The position numbers were made by a program, and so were the translations under genes. A DNA stretch of 64,000 nt, from the NCBI GenBank assembly GCA_035222895.1, contig JAVYIG010005400.1, forward strand, positions 62,001-126,000, written 5' to 3'. Below the pieces are notes generated by a model. It saw only the letters and a program-made list of their open reading frames with translations. It was not told the DNA's origin and did not search any database. This document shows positions 9,896 to 21,274 of this stretch, one piece after another. Position 1 is the first letter of the stretch. Each line of letters begins with the position of its first letter. The DNA is from Strongylocentrotus droebachiensis. Taxonomy: Eukaryota; Echinodermata; Echinoidea; Camarodonta; Strongylocentrotidae.

Positions 9896-11956
9896 TCAGG
9901 TGGGCTGTATATAATACAGACCACCTTATATTTTTGTTAAAATCGTCTTTCTTTATTTCTTTATTTTTCTTATTTCTAACCACTTTTTTGTGGACAAGAT
10001 GACTTAAAAATGGCTAAACCAAATGCCTTGAAATTTGGCACACATATATGTATAGGCATATGTACAAAGCACAACAAGGTTTTCAATCTTGACCTTGACT
10101 GATGACATCATCTAGGCGCCATTTTGTAAAGTTTTACGAAAATCAACTCATGATCATATCTTCATAAAGGAAAGTTATTTCTCATTCATATTTATCATGA
10201 TCAAGGTCACTATCAGTCCGGTCAATTTCAGGTAAAATACTGCGCGCATGCGCGTACGTCCGCGCGTCAATGCGCGCGCAAAATGTCAAAATGCTCCAAA
10301 TCGTCTGAAAATCATTTTGCATACGTTTTAGGCCATTCTAAGCATTTTATTTTAAAAATCGTGTACACGCGCATGCGCGCGCGTTTTCGCGCGTAAAACT
10401 ATTACACAAAATAGAATCGCCATTTTTTTTTTCTTTCATGATATTCCACATATTTTTACAAACAAATTGATACCATGTTTGACTCTTTATGACTATTAAT
10501 AACGGAATGATCGACCGTTTAACAAAAATTTCTGTGCGCGCGAGCTCTTGTAATACATAGCATATATGGGCAAAAACGTGCCTATACAAAATCCATTGTA
10601 GCTCTTTAGGATGCAAGGTGACCCCTTTTTTTATGCCTCCGCCACCGAAGGTGGTGCCGGAGGCATCATGTTTTCGGGGTTGTCCGTCCGTACGTCCCGT
10701 TTGACCGTTATCACAATATCTCAAGAACCATTTAAGATTTAAACTTAAGAATCCGGAATAGTATTTATCACCATAGGAAGACTATCTGATTAGATTTTGG
10801 AGCACGTATGTCAAAGGTCAAGGGTCACAGAGGTCAACTTATGAAATTCCATACATTGAGATTGTTATCATGATATATAATCTCAAGAACCACTGGAGAT
10901 TTAAACTTCAAACTTAGTGATAGTGTGTATCACTATAGGAAAACAATCTGATTACATTTTGGGTCACGAGGTCAAAGGTCAAAGGTCACAGGGCTCATTA
11001 TGTATGCAAAAACAGCTTGTGATCGCGTTATCTGAAGAACCGATTGATGGATTCCTGCCAAACTTTGGTCATGTATGTATCTTGCAGAGCCAATGAATGG
11101 TTCATAAGATCAAAGGTCATGGGCTCATTATGTATGCCAAAATAGCTTGTGGACGCATTCTCATTAGAACTGACAGATGGATTACTATTTAACTCAGGAA
11201 ATCTTGCAGAGCCAATGAACTGAGTAGATTTTAGGGTCATGAGGTCAAAGATCAAAGGGTCATATATGTATATGAGAAATTGCTTGTAATCACGATATTC
11301 TGAGAACATGTTAATGGATTACAATTGAACTTGAATTTGAAAAATTTCTTCCGTTTCGGTTTGTAAAATTGCTCTATGAGGGAGGCATCATTTTCGACTG
11401 CGCGCAGTCGAATTCCATCTAGTTTTTTCATATTTTAACAGATTATGATTCAGAGATATTGTTTCATGTCTCATTTGACCCTTAATTAACTCATGACCTC
11501 ATCATAATGGCCTCCGAACTCAAAATTCCAATTTGCATATTATGACGTCAGCATATTTATGGAAAATTGATTTTATCTCTGTAAATATTGATCGATTTTC
11601 TTCCAAATGTTGATATGTTCTAGCTGAGACAATTTTCTACAAATGCATTTACTATTATCCTTCATTTTGACAAAGGCATCATGACGTATTTTTGCGATTA
11701 AAGGAGGCATGTCAATCTTTCACATTTTGCGTGTATTCTCTATGGGACATGACTTTTTTTCAAAACTAGATTCTACATTCCCGTCTTTCGCGAGCAATAT
11801 CTACGTCGTTTTAACTTCGTTTACACTGAACTTCGAGTATGTTTAAGCTGAGACGATAAGATATCTCAAATGTGCCCTTTATTTTGTCTCAATTTTTTTT
11901 TTCTTTTTTTGGATCAGCCCACCTATACTTGTTCCAAACAAGTATTACAAATCTAG
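9896..11956 (+). mobile_element. Helitron-like A, complete copy
   Basis: 5' end TCAGGTGGGCTGTA (hairpin AGGTGGGCTGTAT / ATACAGACCACCT). 3' end CAGCCCACCT, hairpin ATACTTGTT-CCA-AACAAGTAT, then CTAG (11,953-11,956) before T. Without the family-C insertion at 10,632-11,422 it is about 1.27 kb, close to the 1.19 kb copy at 18,068. The interior carries TGACGTCA motifs, a GCGCGC-rich block near 10,240-10,390, and the constant 'catagcatatatgggcaaaa'. No coding capacity. Confidence 0.78.
10632..11422 (+). mobile_element. Helitron-like C, complete copy 1
   Basis: Begins in a T run with ATGCCTCCG and a hairpin to CGGAGGCAT. It ends GGAGGCAT, the perfect 20-base palindrome TTCGACTGCGCGCAGTCGAA (11,393-11,412), then CTAG (11,419-11,422). 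Sister A copies read a plain T run here (17,170 and 18,780), so insertion was T|T. The body has repeats of a 'gagccaatgaactgattagattttggggtca' type unit and 'caaaggtca'. T|T insertion with matching end repeats resembles the Helentron branch. Confidence 0.75.
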
Positions 11957-13217
11957 TTTATTTATCAGGTGGGCTGTATCTAATACAGACCCCCTTATAT
12001 TTTTGTTAAAATCGCCTTTATTTATTTATTTATTTATTAGGTGGTCTGTCTTCGACAGACTACCTATTGTTTTCGTCAGAATTTTCTTTCTTTATTTCTT
12101 TATTTTTATTTCTTCCACTTTTTTGTGTGTCGGATAACTCAAGATCCGTCCAGTCAATTTCAATTTCAAGGTCATCAAGTCTTCATGACGTCATCCAGGC
12201 GCCATTTTTTTTTTTTTTTGGAAAATCTCAAATGATCATAACTTCATAACCGAAAGCCATTTCTCATTCATATTTACCATGATCAAGGTCAATATCAGTC
12301 CGGTCAATTTCAGGTCAGAAAACGTGCGCGTACGCGTACGTCCGCGCGTCTGTGCGCGCGCAAATTTCAAAATGCTCCAAATCGTTTTAAATTCATTTTG
12401 GATACGTTTCAGGCCATTTTAAGCATTTCATAAAAATCGCGCAAAACACTCATTTTTGCGCGTTTTCGTTCGTAGCGGCCAAACGAAAGATAATTTCCTT
12501 GTACGTCTTTTTGACGAGGATATTCCTTATCTTTTTCCGAACAATTTGATACCATGTTTATCTTTTCATGACCATTATTGACGGAATTAGCGTCCGTTTA
12601 AAATACACGCCCGTACGTGCGAGATCTTGTAATACATAGCATATATGGGCAAAAACATGCCTATGCAAAATCGATTGCAGCTCTTTAGGAAGTCCACAGA
12701 ACCCCCAATTTTTTCTCATATTTGGATAGAATATGAGTTGGAGATATGATTTTAGGTCTCATTTGGCCATTATATATATCGTGACATCATCATAATGGCC
12801 TTGGAACTCAAAAAACGAATTTGCATATTATGACGTCATCATATGTATGGCAAATTGATTGTATCTCTGTAAATATTGATTGATTTACTTCTAAACTTAG
12901 ATATGTTGTAGCTGATACAATTCTCTACAAGATCAGTGCCCATTGTTTTTCATTTTGATGACGTCATCATGGTGAACATTTCAATTAAAGGCGACATGTC
13001 ACAATTTTCTTCATTTGCGTGTTATCTCTATGGAAGGTGAATTTCGTTCACATCATGAATCTACATGACACTCATCTTTGAGCACTATCTCGCTTATTCG
13101 TGCTCTATTTGATCCCAAATTTTGGTATGTTATAGCTGAGACCATGGGCTACAAAAACGGTGCTTTTAGTTTTTGATCAGATGATGGGATCATGACCAAA
13201 TTTTCAATTGAGTGAAA

Positions 13218-13420
13218 CCCATTTACTGTCTAGACTTTACTGTCAGACTCTCACTGAGTGATTTTTTTTCTCTGGTATTTAAGTACATAAAATGAGCTTA
13301 CTAGGGAACATGAGCATTTATCTACATCACTTCTTGTAATAACCCAAAATAAACCGATTTAATCTCTGCGCAGCACAATTTTGGTAGAACATGACGGGTA
13401 GAGCATTTCATGGAATAAGA
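13218..13420. repeat. Dispersed repeat shared with 32.8 kb
   Basis: This stretch ('ctagactttactgtcag', 'gtacataaaatgagct', 'gagcatttatctacat', then 'cagcacaa') is collinear with 32,762-32,975. The family is unidentified and no termini are clear. Confidence 0.6.
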
Positions 13421-13559
13421 TAAAATTGTGAAAATGCATTTTTCATTATGTCAATTAGGGTCAAAGATGCAACTGCTCATTGTACGAGGTCAATAGTCAT
13501 ATTGTCTGAATCTATCTTCCATAATGGTCAATATGCTACACAGTTTAAACTTTGTAGTT

Positions 13560-14590
13560 TGTATTATTGTATTTATTAACATTTATTTCCTACTCAACAT
13601 TACAATATAAAACACAATGTATATATAAATTGTATATGTGACAATGATTTAAACAGAGTATACAGTAAATAATTCAGATACGGAAGGAGGCAAAAACCCG
13701 AAAAGCATAGCTTGTATAACAGAACTTTGATATGAAATATTTTTAAAAAAAAGGAAAGGAACACAAATTAGAAGAGAATTAAGTATAGGAAGGCATGTTC
13801 ACTTAAAGAGAGAAAGTTAACCCAATTGGGGTGTGCATGTGTCTGCGATTACATCATAACAATAACAAAGTACTACAATTCTAAAATAGATAGCGGGTAC
13901 ATAGCATTACAAACGAGCAAACTCAACCAACAAACAGCAGCTTCATCCGACAGCACTGTCCTTGGGAATATATACAGATGGTACCTAGCAACAGCTGATG
14001 CATTTACGTAAGTGATGAAAATAAATAAATCATTGGTCATACAATTTGTTATTGATTTCGAAAAGAAGTCATTTTCACACATAAATACAAGAGAGGGTAT
14101 TAATATCGAGCAATTAAATACATTCTTGCCTTACGGGGAAAGGTCTGCAAGGAGAGCGACTTCTGTAGGATAGATGGTTAGGTGTTCCACAATTTTTGCC
14201 CAGAGTATCAAATATCAAATTGAAATATTCGGGCTCTATGTTTAGGGACATGAGTGTTGGCAGCGCTTCTCGTATTATACGTATGGGTTTCCGAGTTGCA
14301 TTGAAAATTGATAAGATCACTAAATTGCGATGGGAAGATGTTGTTCATGCTTTTATACATGAAAATACCCTGTTGATCCAAGTTGATATCACTGAATCTC
14401 AAGAAAATAATTTGTTTAAAGACGGGACCAATATGGGAGCGATAGTGCATTCCGGATATTATACGAATAATCTTCTTCTGCAATAATGTAAGGTCTTGAA
14501 TTATGTACTTGCAGGAATTCGCCCAAACAAGATTACAGTATAAGAGCACAATTTAACATACGTAGAATGTGATTGGCAATAAATGTTTGA
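13560..14590 (-). pseudogene. LINE reverse transcriptase, C-terminal part
   Basis: On the minus strand 14,549-14,208 encodes a LINE RT thumb/C-terminal region (LVWANSCKYIIQDLTLLQKK, IIRIISG, then THTYNTRSA near the end), typical of CR1/Jockey-group LINEs (from LQKKxIRIISG and the NTRSA motif). The AT-rich 3' tail runs to about 13,560. It lies within Helitron B. Confidence 0.6.
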
Positions 14591-14613
14591 GTCTGGATAT
14601 AATGCCAATGTAT

Positions 14614-15545
14614 TAGTAGTAGTAGTAGAAGACTTTATTGGATAACTTATTTAGCACAGGGCTAATCTGCCACAAGGTCCATGGACACCTTACTTTCAAC
14701 TTCGTAAATATGGTATTTCCATTACAAAGAACTATCTAAATAAACGCCTAAAAAATTTGACTTTATCTTCCCTTGGCAATATGACATTATCAAGAACAAT
14801 GTTGAGATCATTTAAATCTGCATTTGTTTCATTGTGAAAAATCGTATAATTACATTTATTTACATTTACAGATGATTTATTAGATTTGAACCATTCACAT
14901 ATATATAAGACCTGCATTTACTGTATCCATGAGAGACTTCAAGTTTGAATCTCTTTCAAATATCTTTGTGTCTTCTGCATACAGTATAAAAGACAATACA
15001 TTAGCAGATTTATAAATATCATTCACATATAATATAAATAACAGTGGCCCAAGCAGGCTACCCTGTGGAATTCCGCATGTTACTGTCCTAAACTCCGAAA
15101 TTAGGGGATTGATGCTTAGTACATTGTAATCGATTGTTAAGAAAGCTGGTGAACCATTTATGAGCTACACCGCGTATTCCATAACGAATATAGATAGTAA
15201 AATATTGTGATTAATTGTGTCAAAGGCCTTTGACAGATCTATTAAAACTCAAATTGCAAATTCATTTGCTTCAAATGCATCTCTGACTTTACTAGAAATA
15301 CTGGTTAGAGCCATACATGTTGAATAATCCCTACGAAAACCATATTGATGTTTATTGACAATAGAATGTTTGTCAAGTAATTCAATAGTTCTTTTATAAA
15401 CAATGCGCTCGAATAATTTAGAGAAGACTGACAGTACAGAAATTGGCCTATAGTTTGTAAATTCACACTTGTCACCACATTTAAAGACTGGTGTTATACT
15501 TAGCTTTCTTTAGCCGATCTGGAAAAAACTCCTTGCAATAATGAA
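14614..15545 (-). pseudogene. LINE reverse transcriptase, palm region, decayed
   Basis: Minus-strand translation gives NYRPISVLSVFSKLFERIVY, YGFRRDYSTCMALT, LIDLSKAFDTINH, GIPQGSLLGPLLFILYVNDI and a degraded active site YAEDT (normally YADD). Stops and frameshifts interrupt it. The minus-strand 3' tail ends in 'ccaataaagtcttctactac' near 14,614-14,640, so this is a separate LINE from its neighbour. The C-terminus is missing. Confidence 0.68.
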
Positions 15546-15554
15546 AGATTGAAT

Positions 15555-15627
15555 AGAAATGTTTTGGTATATCGGTAACGCACTTTACTTCCATTCCGGT
15601 GACCAAGGTTCGATTCCTGGTGGGTCA
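15555..15627 (+). repeat. tRNA-Arg-like module, copy 1 (degenerate)
   Basis: A box-like 'tggtatatcggtaacgca' and B box-like 'ggttcgattcc' with a weak T stem. It shares its first half with the modules at 17.7 and 21.2 kb. No acceptor stem forms. It is followed by a T-rich and CT-rich stretch, as in a tRNA-derived SINE. Confidence 0.5.
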
Positions 15628-15689
15628 ATTTAAAAAATATATATATTTTTGCTTTCGTTTCTTATTTGATGTTATCATCTTCTTCGACT

Positions 15690-15960
15690 ACTATCTCTCT
15701 TTCTCTCTACTCTTTCACCTTCTCCCTCTCTCTGTCTCCCTCTCTTCCTCTGCCTCCCTCTTCTTCACTTGCTCTGTTTCCATCTGTCTCTGCCTCTCTC
15801 TTTCTCTAGTCTCTCATCCCTATCGCCCTCTCCCTTTTCCGGCTCTGGCTCCTGTTCTCCCTCTAATATGTCTTGTGATATTCCTTAATTTTCTCTAGCT
15901 CTTTCCTTTGCCCTTAGTATTCTTATTTCACCCCTACCATGTTTTCTTATACTATACTCT
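15690..15960 (+). repeat. CT-rich low-complexity tract
   Basis: Pyrimidine-rich, mainly CTCT and CCTC repeats. The long + strand open frame here is only a by-product of this composition. Confidence 0.8.
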
Positions 15961-17695
15961 CTCCTTCCAAGTGCATTCTGATTCCTCTTTCATCCCTCTG
16001 TCCAGCTCATGTATGTTTACATGACTATAACCCGTCTCCTGCTCTCCTTCTCTTTATCTATATCTCACCATTTTTCATTTTGATGACGTCATCATAGTGA
16101 AAACTTCGTTTAAATGCAACATGTCAGAATTTTCTTAATTTGCGTGGCATATCTATAGGAGGTGACTTTTTCTCAAATATGCATTCTACATTCCGGTCTT
16201 GTTTGATTAAATTTCATTATGATCATGATTTTGATCATAATCATTTCTCAATATTTTGTTTATCAGTTAAGTTATTAACTTCAGTTCAGGTCACAGTTCA
16301 TCAGTTCATCAGTTTAGCTTATCAATTCAGGTCATTTCACATCAGTTCAATCTATCAGTTCATCAGTTCATCGATACTTCATTCATCAATTCATATCTTA
16401 ATACATCATTTTACATTAACATCATTATATTCGATCATTGAATTAAAGATGAGCATGATCATAAAAATTGAAAACAGACCACCTAATTCGTCCCCATGAC
16501 GAATTAAATTTCTAGTTTATTTTTCTTATTTCGACCCATTTTTTTGTGTGCAAGATAATTTGAAAATGGCTCAATCAAATATCTTAAAATTTGGTACACA
16601 TGTGTATAGGCATATGAACAAGGCACAACAAAGTTTTCAACCTTGACCTTGATTGATGACGTCATCTAGGCGCCATTTTGTGAAATTTTCTGAAAATTTA
16701 CTCATGATCATATTTTCATAACGGTAATTCATTTCTCATTCATATTTATCATGATCAAGGTCAAAATGTGTCCGGTCAATTTCAGGTCCAAAAACGCGCG
16801 CGTCCGCGTACGTCCGCGCGTCAGTGCGCGCGCAAATTTTTTTAAATGCTCAAAATCGTCTCAAATTTTTTTTTGATACGTTTTAGGTCATTTTAAGCAT
16901 TTTATAAAAAATCGCGCGTACGTGCATGCGCGCGCGTAACACCATTACAAAACATTGAATCGCCATTTTTTTTTCTTTGATGATATTTCTTATATTTTTT
17001 CAAGGAATTAGATAACATGTTTATCTCTTTATGACCATTAATAACAAGATGAGCGTCAATTCAAGATAAATGTCAGTGCGCGCGAGCTCTTTTAATACAT
17101 AGCATATATGGGCAAAAACATGCCTATACAAAATCCATTAAAGCTCTTTGGAATGAACCGTGACCTTCATTTTTTTTTCATATTTAGATAGAGTATGAGT
17201 CGGAGATATGATTCCATGTCTCATTTGGCCATTAGGTGTATCGTGACATCATCATAATGGCCTTGGAACTCAAAATACGAATTTGCATATTATGACGTCA
17301 GCATATTTATGGAAAATCGATTGTATCTCTGTAAATATTGACCGATTTTCTTCCAAATTTTGATATGATGTAGCTAAAATAATTCTCTACAAGCTCAATT
17401 ATCATCATTTTTCATTTTGACAAAGGCGTCATGCCGTATTTTAGCGATTAAAGGAGGCATGTCAATTTTTCACATTTTGCGTGTATTCTCTATGGGACAT
17501 GACTTTTTCTCAAAACTGGATTCTACATTCCCGTCTTTCACGAGTAATATCTCCGTCGTTTTAGTTTCGTTTTTGCTGAGCTTTTAGTATGTTGTAGCTG
17601 AGACAATAAGCTATCGTTAATGTGCCATTTATTTTTCGATCAGATGCCGGGATCATGCTCATATTTTACTTTTTTGTTTTCGTGTAATCGCTATG

Positions 17696-17768
17696 GGAAA
17701 TGTTTTGGTATATCGGTAACGCATTTGACTTCCTACCTCGAGTCCCTGGCTCGAGTCTGGGCGTCTCC
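17696..17768 (+). repeat. tRNA-Arg-like module, copy 2
   Basis: Potential acceptor stem GGAAATG / CGTCTCC (6 of 7 pairs, with one T-G), A box 'tggtatatcggtaacgc', B box 'ggctcgagtct'. Same module and same downstream T-rich stretch as at 21,201. It sits inside Helitron-like sequence. Confidence 0.55.
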
Positions 17769-18067
17769 AAGAATTTTTGTCTTCCCTTTTTTTTTCTTTT
17801 TGGCCTTTCACGGTACCATCTCCTTTGACTATTAAAACACGTAGAATCGCAAATGTAATAAACACCCCTCTTTACTTTATTATTACACTATTTTCACTTG
17901 ATCAATTACTTTTTGCGTGTAATCCCTATGGGAGATGACTTTTTCTCAAATCTGGATTCTATACACTCATGTCTTTTGCGAGCAATAACGCCGTTATTTC
18001 TGCTTGAATTTTGTTGATTTTTTAATATGTCGTAGCTGAGACTATATGCTATCTTAATCATCCCTCA

Positions 18068-19254
18068 TTAGGTGGGCTGTATCTAATACAGACCACCTTA
18101 TAATTTTGTTAAAATTGCCTTTATTTATTATTTATTATTTATTTTTCTTATTTCGAACCACTTTTTTGTGACCAAGATCACTTTGAAATGGTTCAATCAA
18201 ATGCTTTGAAATTTGGCACACATATGGAGAAATCAAAATAACGTTTTCAACCTTGACCTTGACTGATGACGTCATCTAGGCGCCATTTTGTGAAATTTTC
18301 TGAAAATCAACTCATGATCATATCTTCATAACCAAAAGCCATTTCTCATTCATATTTATCATGATCAAGGTCAATATCAGTCCAGTCAATTCCAGGACAA
18401 AGAACGCGCGCGTGCGCGTACGTCTGTGCGTCAGTTTGCGCGCAAAATTTTAAAATGCTCAAAATCGTCTCAATTTTTTTTTGCATACGTTTCAGGTCAT
18501 TATAAGCATTTTATAAAAAAAAATCGCGCACGCGCGCGCGTTTTCGCGCGTAACACCATTACACAACGTAGAATCTCCATTTTTTTCTTTCATGATAATT
18601 TCCATATTTTTTTTAACAATTTGATACCATGTTCATCTCTTTATGACCATTAATATTAAGATGAGCGTCCAATCAAGGTAAATGTCCGTGCGCGCGAGCT
18701 CTTATAATACATAGCATATATGGGCAAAAACATGCCTATACAAAATCCATTATAGCTCTTTGGAATGCACCGGAATCCTTATTTTTTTTTTCATATTTAG
18801 ATAGAGTATGAGTCGGAGATATGATTTCATGTCTCATTTGGCCATTAAATGTATCGTGACATCATCACAATGGCCTTGGAACTCAAAATACAAATTTGCA
18901 TATTATGACGTCAGTATATTTATGTAAAATTGATTGTAACTCTGTAAATGTTGATCAATTTTCTTCAAAATTTTGATATGTTGTAGCTAAGACAATTCTC
19001 TACAAGCTTAATAATATTTATTTTTCATTTTGATGACGTCATCATAGTGAAAATCTCGATTAAAGGCCTCATGTTAAACATTTCATAATTTGCGTTATCC
19101 CTATAGAGGGTGAATTTCGTTCACGTCATGAAACTACATGATATTGTTTTTTAAGAATTTTTAACAGTATCTCGCTTATTTTTGCTCTATTTTGTCTCTA
19201 ATTTAAGTTGACCAGCCCACCTATACTTGTTCCAAACAAGTATTATATGTCTAG
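18068..19254 (+). mobile_element. Helitron-like A, intact 1.19 kb copy
   Basis: 5' TTAGGTGGGCTGTATCTAAT after an A; 3' CAGCCCACCT, hairpin ATACTTGTT/AACAAGTAT, then CTAG (19,251-19,254) and T. No insertions, so it is the best length reference for the family. It contains TGACGTCA at 18,267, 18,906 and 19,035, the GCGCGC block at 18,400-18,550 and 'catagcatatatgggcaaaa'. If the 19,254 end instead belongs to the copy at 9,836, this copy would be truncated. Confidence 0.68.
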
Positions 19255-19914
19255 TTTATTCTTTATTTTTCTTATTTCTAACCACTTTTTTGTGGACAAG
19301 ATGACTTGAAAATGGCTGGATCAAATGCCTTGAAATTTGGCACACATATGTATAGGCATATGTACAAAGCACAGAATTTTTTTCAACTTTGACCTTGACT
19401 GATGACGTCATCTAGGCGCCATTTTGTAAAATTTTACGAAAATTAACTCACGATCATATCTTCATAACCAAAAGGTATTTCTCATTCATATTTATCATGA
19501 TCAAGGTCAATATCCGTCCAGTCAATGGCAGGTCAAATAACGCGCGCATGCGCGTACGTCCGCACGTCAATGCGCGCGTAAAATTTTGAAATGCTCAAAA
19601 TCGTCTCAAAATCATTTTGCATACGTTTAAGGCCATTCTACGCATTTTATAAAAAATTGCGCACACGCGCATGTGTGCGCGTTTTCGCGCGTAAAACTAT
19701 TGCACAACATAGAATCGCCATTTTTTTTCTTTCATAATATTCCACATATTTTTACAAATAAATTGATAACATGTTTATCTCTTTATGACTATTAATGACG
19801 GAATGATCGACCGTTAAACATAAATTTCCGTGCGCGCGAGCTCTTGTAATACATAGCATATATGGGCAAAAACATGCCTATACAAAATCCATTGTAGCTC
19901 TTTAGGATGCAAAA

Positions 19915-20671
19915 TGATGGCAAGCTGAACTCGATATAGAGTACGTAGCTCATGAAATATTATTTCTGTAAGATATTATGAATATCTATAGTATTATTTG
20001 TCAAAGCAAATAATTATTTTACGGTAATTTTGTTGAATTGGAGCCCCTTAAAGTCTTACGTGATGTTTTTTAATTGGTTTAATGCTTATTGTTCCGATCA
20101 GGTCGGATGACGGTGAAGGGATGTAAACATGCATATTAAGCTTGACTCGTAACTTCTGCTTGCCGTTACACGCATTTTTAAAACGAACGAAAGGCACTTC
20201 AATGTTATTTCAAGAGCTTTAATTTATTTTCCTTCATCAAACTATCAAGGGTAAACCATTATGTTTTGGATATATTTTGACAATTAAATTAATGACTTTA
20301 GTATTACGATTTAATTGCAATAGTCTGATCAACATTTTAGTCTCGTGTGTGGCACTTTCTTGCTCTGTCTTAAGTGGGTCATAGCTCTATTTCCACTTCC
20401 GTTTCTGAACGCACTCGATCGGGGATTCCTTTCTTGCAGCCTCAATTTTAGAGCGATAAAAACACCTACCGTCAACTGAAACAATATCCATTTATTTCTA
20501 AAGCATATTTATTTGATTATATTGAAATATAAGTTTGTGAATTGCATATTTTTAGTTCTATATTTCAAAATATCAGTGTGAAATTTAATTTTGAAAAACC
20601 TGAAACCCGAAAACCAAAAACCTGGTTTCAGCTCGACGGTCGGGGCCCGGGCGGGGACCCGTTTCGACTCA
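19915..20671. other. Unidentified insertion in Helitron B
   Basis: Breaks the Helitron interior between 'tctttaggatgcaaaatg' and 'tcggagatatgatttcatg'. The right end '...gggacccgtttcgactcaggccta' resembles the sequence breaking a family-C remnant at 62,371-62,433 ('ttaggcctgagtc', 'gggtcccg'), so both may be ends of one unnamed element. Confidence 0.4.
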
Positions 20672-21200
20672 GGCCTAATCGGAGATATGATTTCATGTCT
20701 CATTTGACCCTCAATTAACTCATGACGTCATCGTAATGGCCTCCGAACTCAAAATTTCAATTTGCATATTATGACGTCAGCATATTTTTGGAAAATTGAT
20801 TGTATCTCTGTAAATATTGATTAATTTTCTTTCAAATTTTGATATGTTCTACCTGATAATATTCTCTACAAATGCAGTCTACACAATATTTCATTTTGAC
20901 AATGGCATCATGGCGTATTTTTGCGATTAAAGGAGGCATGTCAATTTTTCACATTTTGTGTGTATTCTCTATGGGACATGACTTTTTCTCAAAACTGGAT
21001 TCTACATTCTCGTCTTTCGCGAGCAATATCTCTGTCGTTTTATCTTTGTTTACGCTGAGCTTTGAGTATGTTGTAGCTGAGACAATAAGCTATCACAAGT
21101 GTGCCCTTTATTTTTCGATCAGATGCCGGGATCATCCTCATATTTCACTTACAATGTGGGATTTGAGAATGCCATTTTACGTTTACGTGTTATCGCTATG

Positions 21201-21274
21201 GGATACGTTTTGGTATATCGGTAATGCACTTGACTTCGGACCTCGAGAACCCTGGTTCGAGTCCAGGCGTCTCC
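21201..21274 (+). repeat. tRNA-Arg(TCG)-like module, copy 3
   Basis: Best preserved of three. Acceptor GGATACG / CGTCTCC (6 of 7), D region 'tggtatatcggtaatgca', anticodon stem CTTGA / TCGAG around a 9-base loop containing CTTCGGA, and a perfect T arm CCTGG-TTCGAGT-CCAGG. The CTTCGGA text matches the anticodon loop of tRNA-Arg(TCG). The oversized loop and lack of a cloverleaf-clean D arm argue against a working tRNA; a tRNA-derived SINE or captured tRNA is more likely. It lies about 100 bp before the Helitron B 3' end. Confidence 0.6.

Larger units (their letters stand above)
12037..16515 (+). mobile_element. Helitron-like B, complete but interrupted
   Basis: 5' end TTAGGTGGTCTGTCTTCGAC after an A; 3' end ACAGACCACCT, hairpin AATTCGTC/GACGAATT and CTAG (16,512-16,515). 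Both termini are of B type. It sits 72 bp inside the A copy at 11,965. LINE pieces (13,560-15,545), a tRNA-like module and CT-rich DNA are nested within it. Confidence 0.72.
11965..18066 (+). mobile_element. Helitron-like A, interrupted, 3' end unclear
   Basis: 5' end TCAGGTGGGCTGTA at 11,965, nine bases after the previous copy's CTAG. Interrupted at 12,037 by a B copy and resumes at 16,516 with the A-type interior ('tttatttttcttatttcgacc'). It runs through TGACGTCA and GCGCGC blocks and a tRNA-like module (17,696). Its 3' terminus is not visible before the next element at 18,068, so the right boundary is approximate. Confidence 0.55.

Noticed and set aside
10347-10724. 125-codon minus-strand ORF
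   Set aside because: Spans the junction of Helitron A and C copies; not preserved in other copies.
15599-15898. 99-codon Ser/Leu-rich + strand ORF
   Set aside because: Product of CT-rich low-complexity DNA.
21201-21274. Functional tRNA-Arg gene
   Set aside because: Anticodon loop is 9 bases and stems are imperfect; repeated twice more in degenerate form within repeats.
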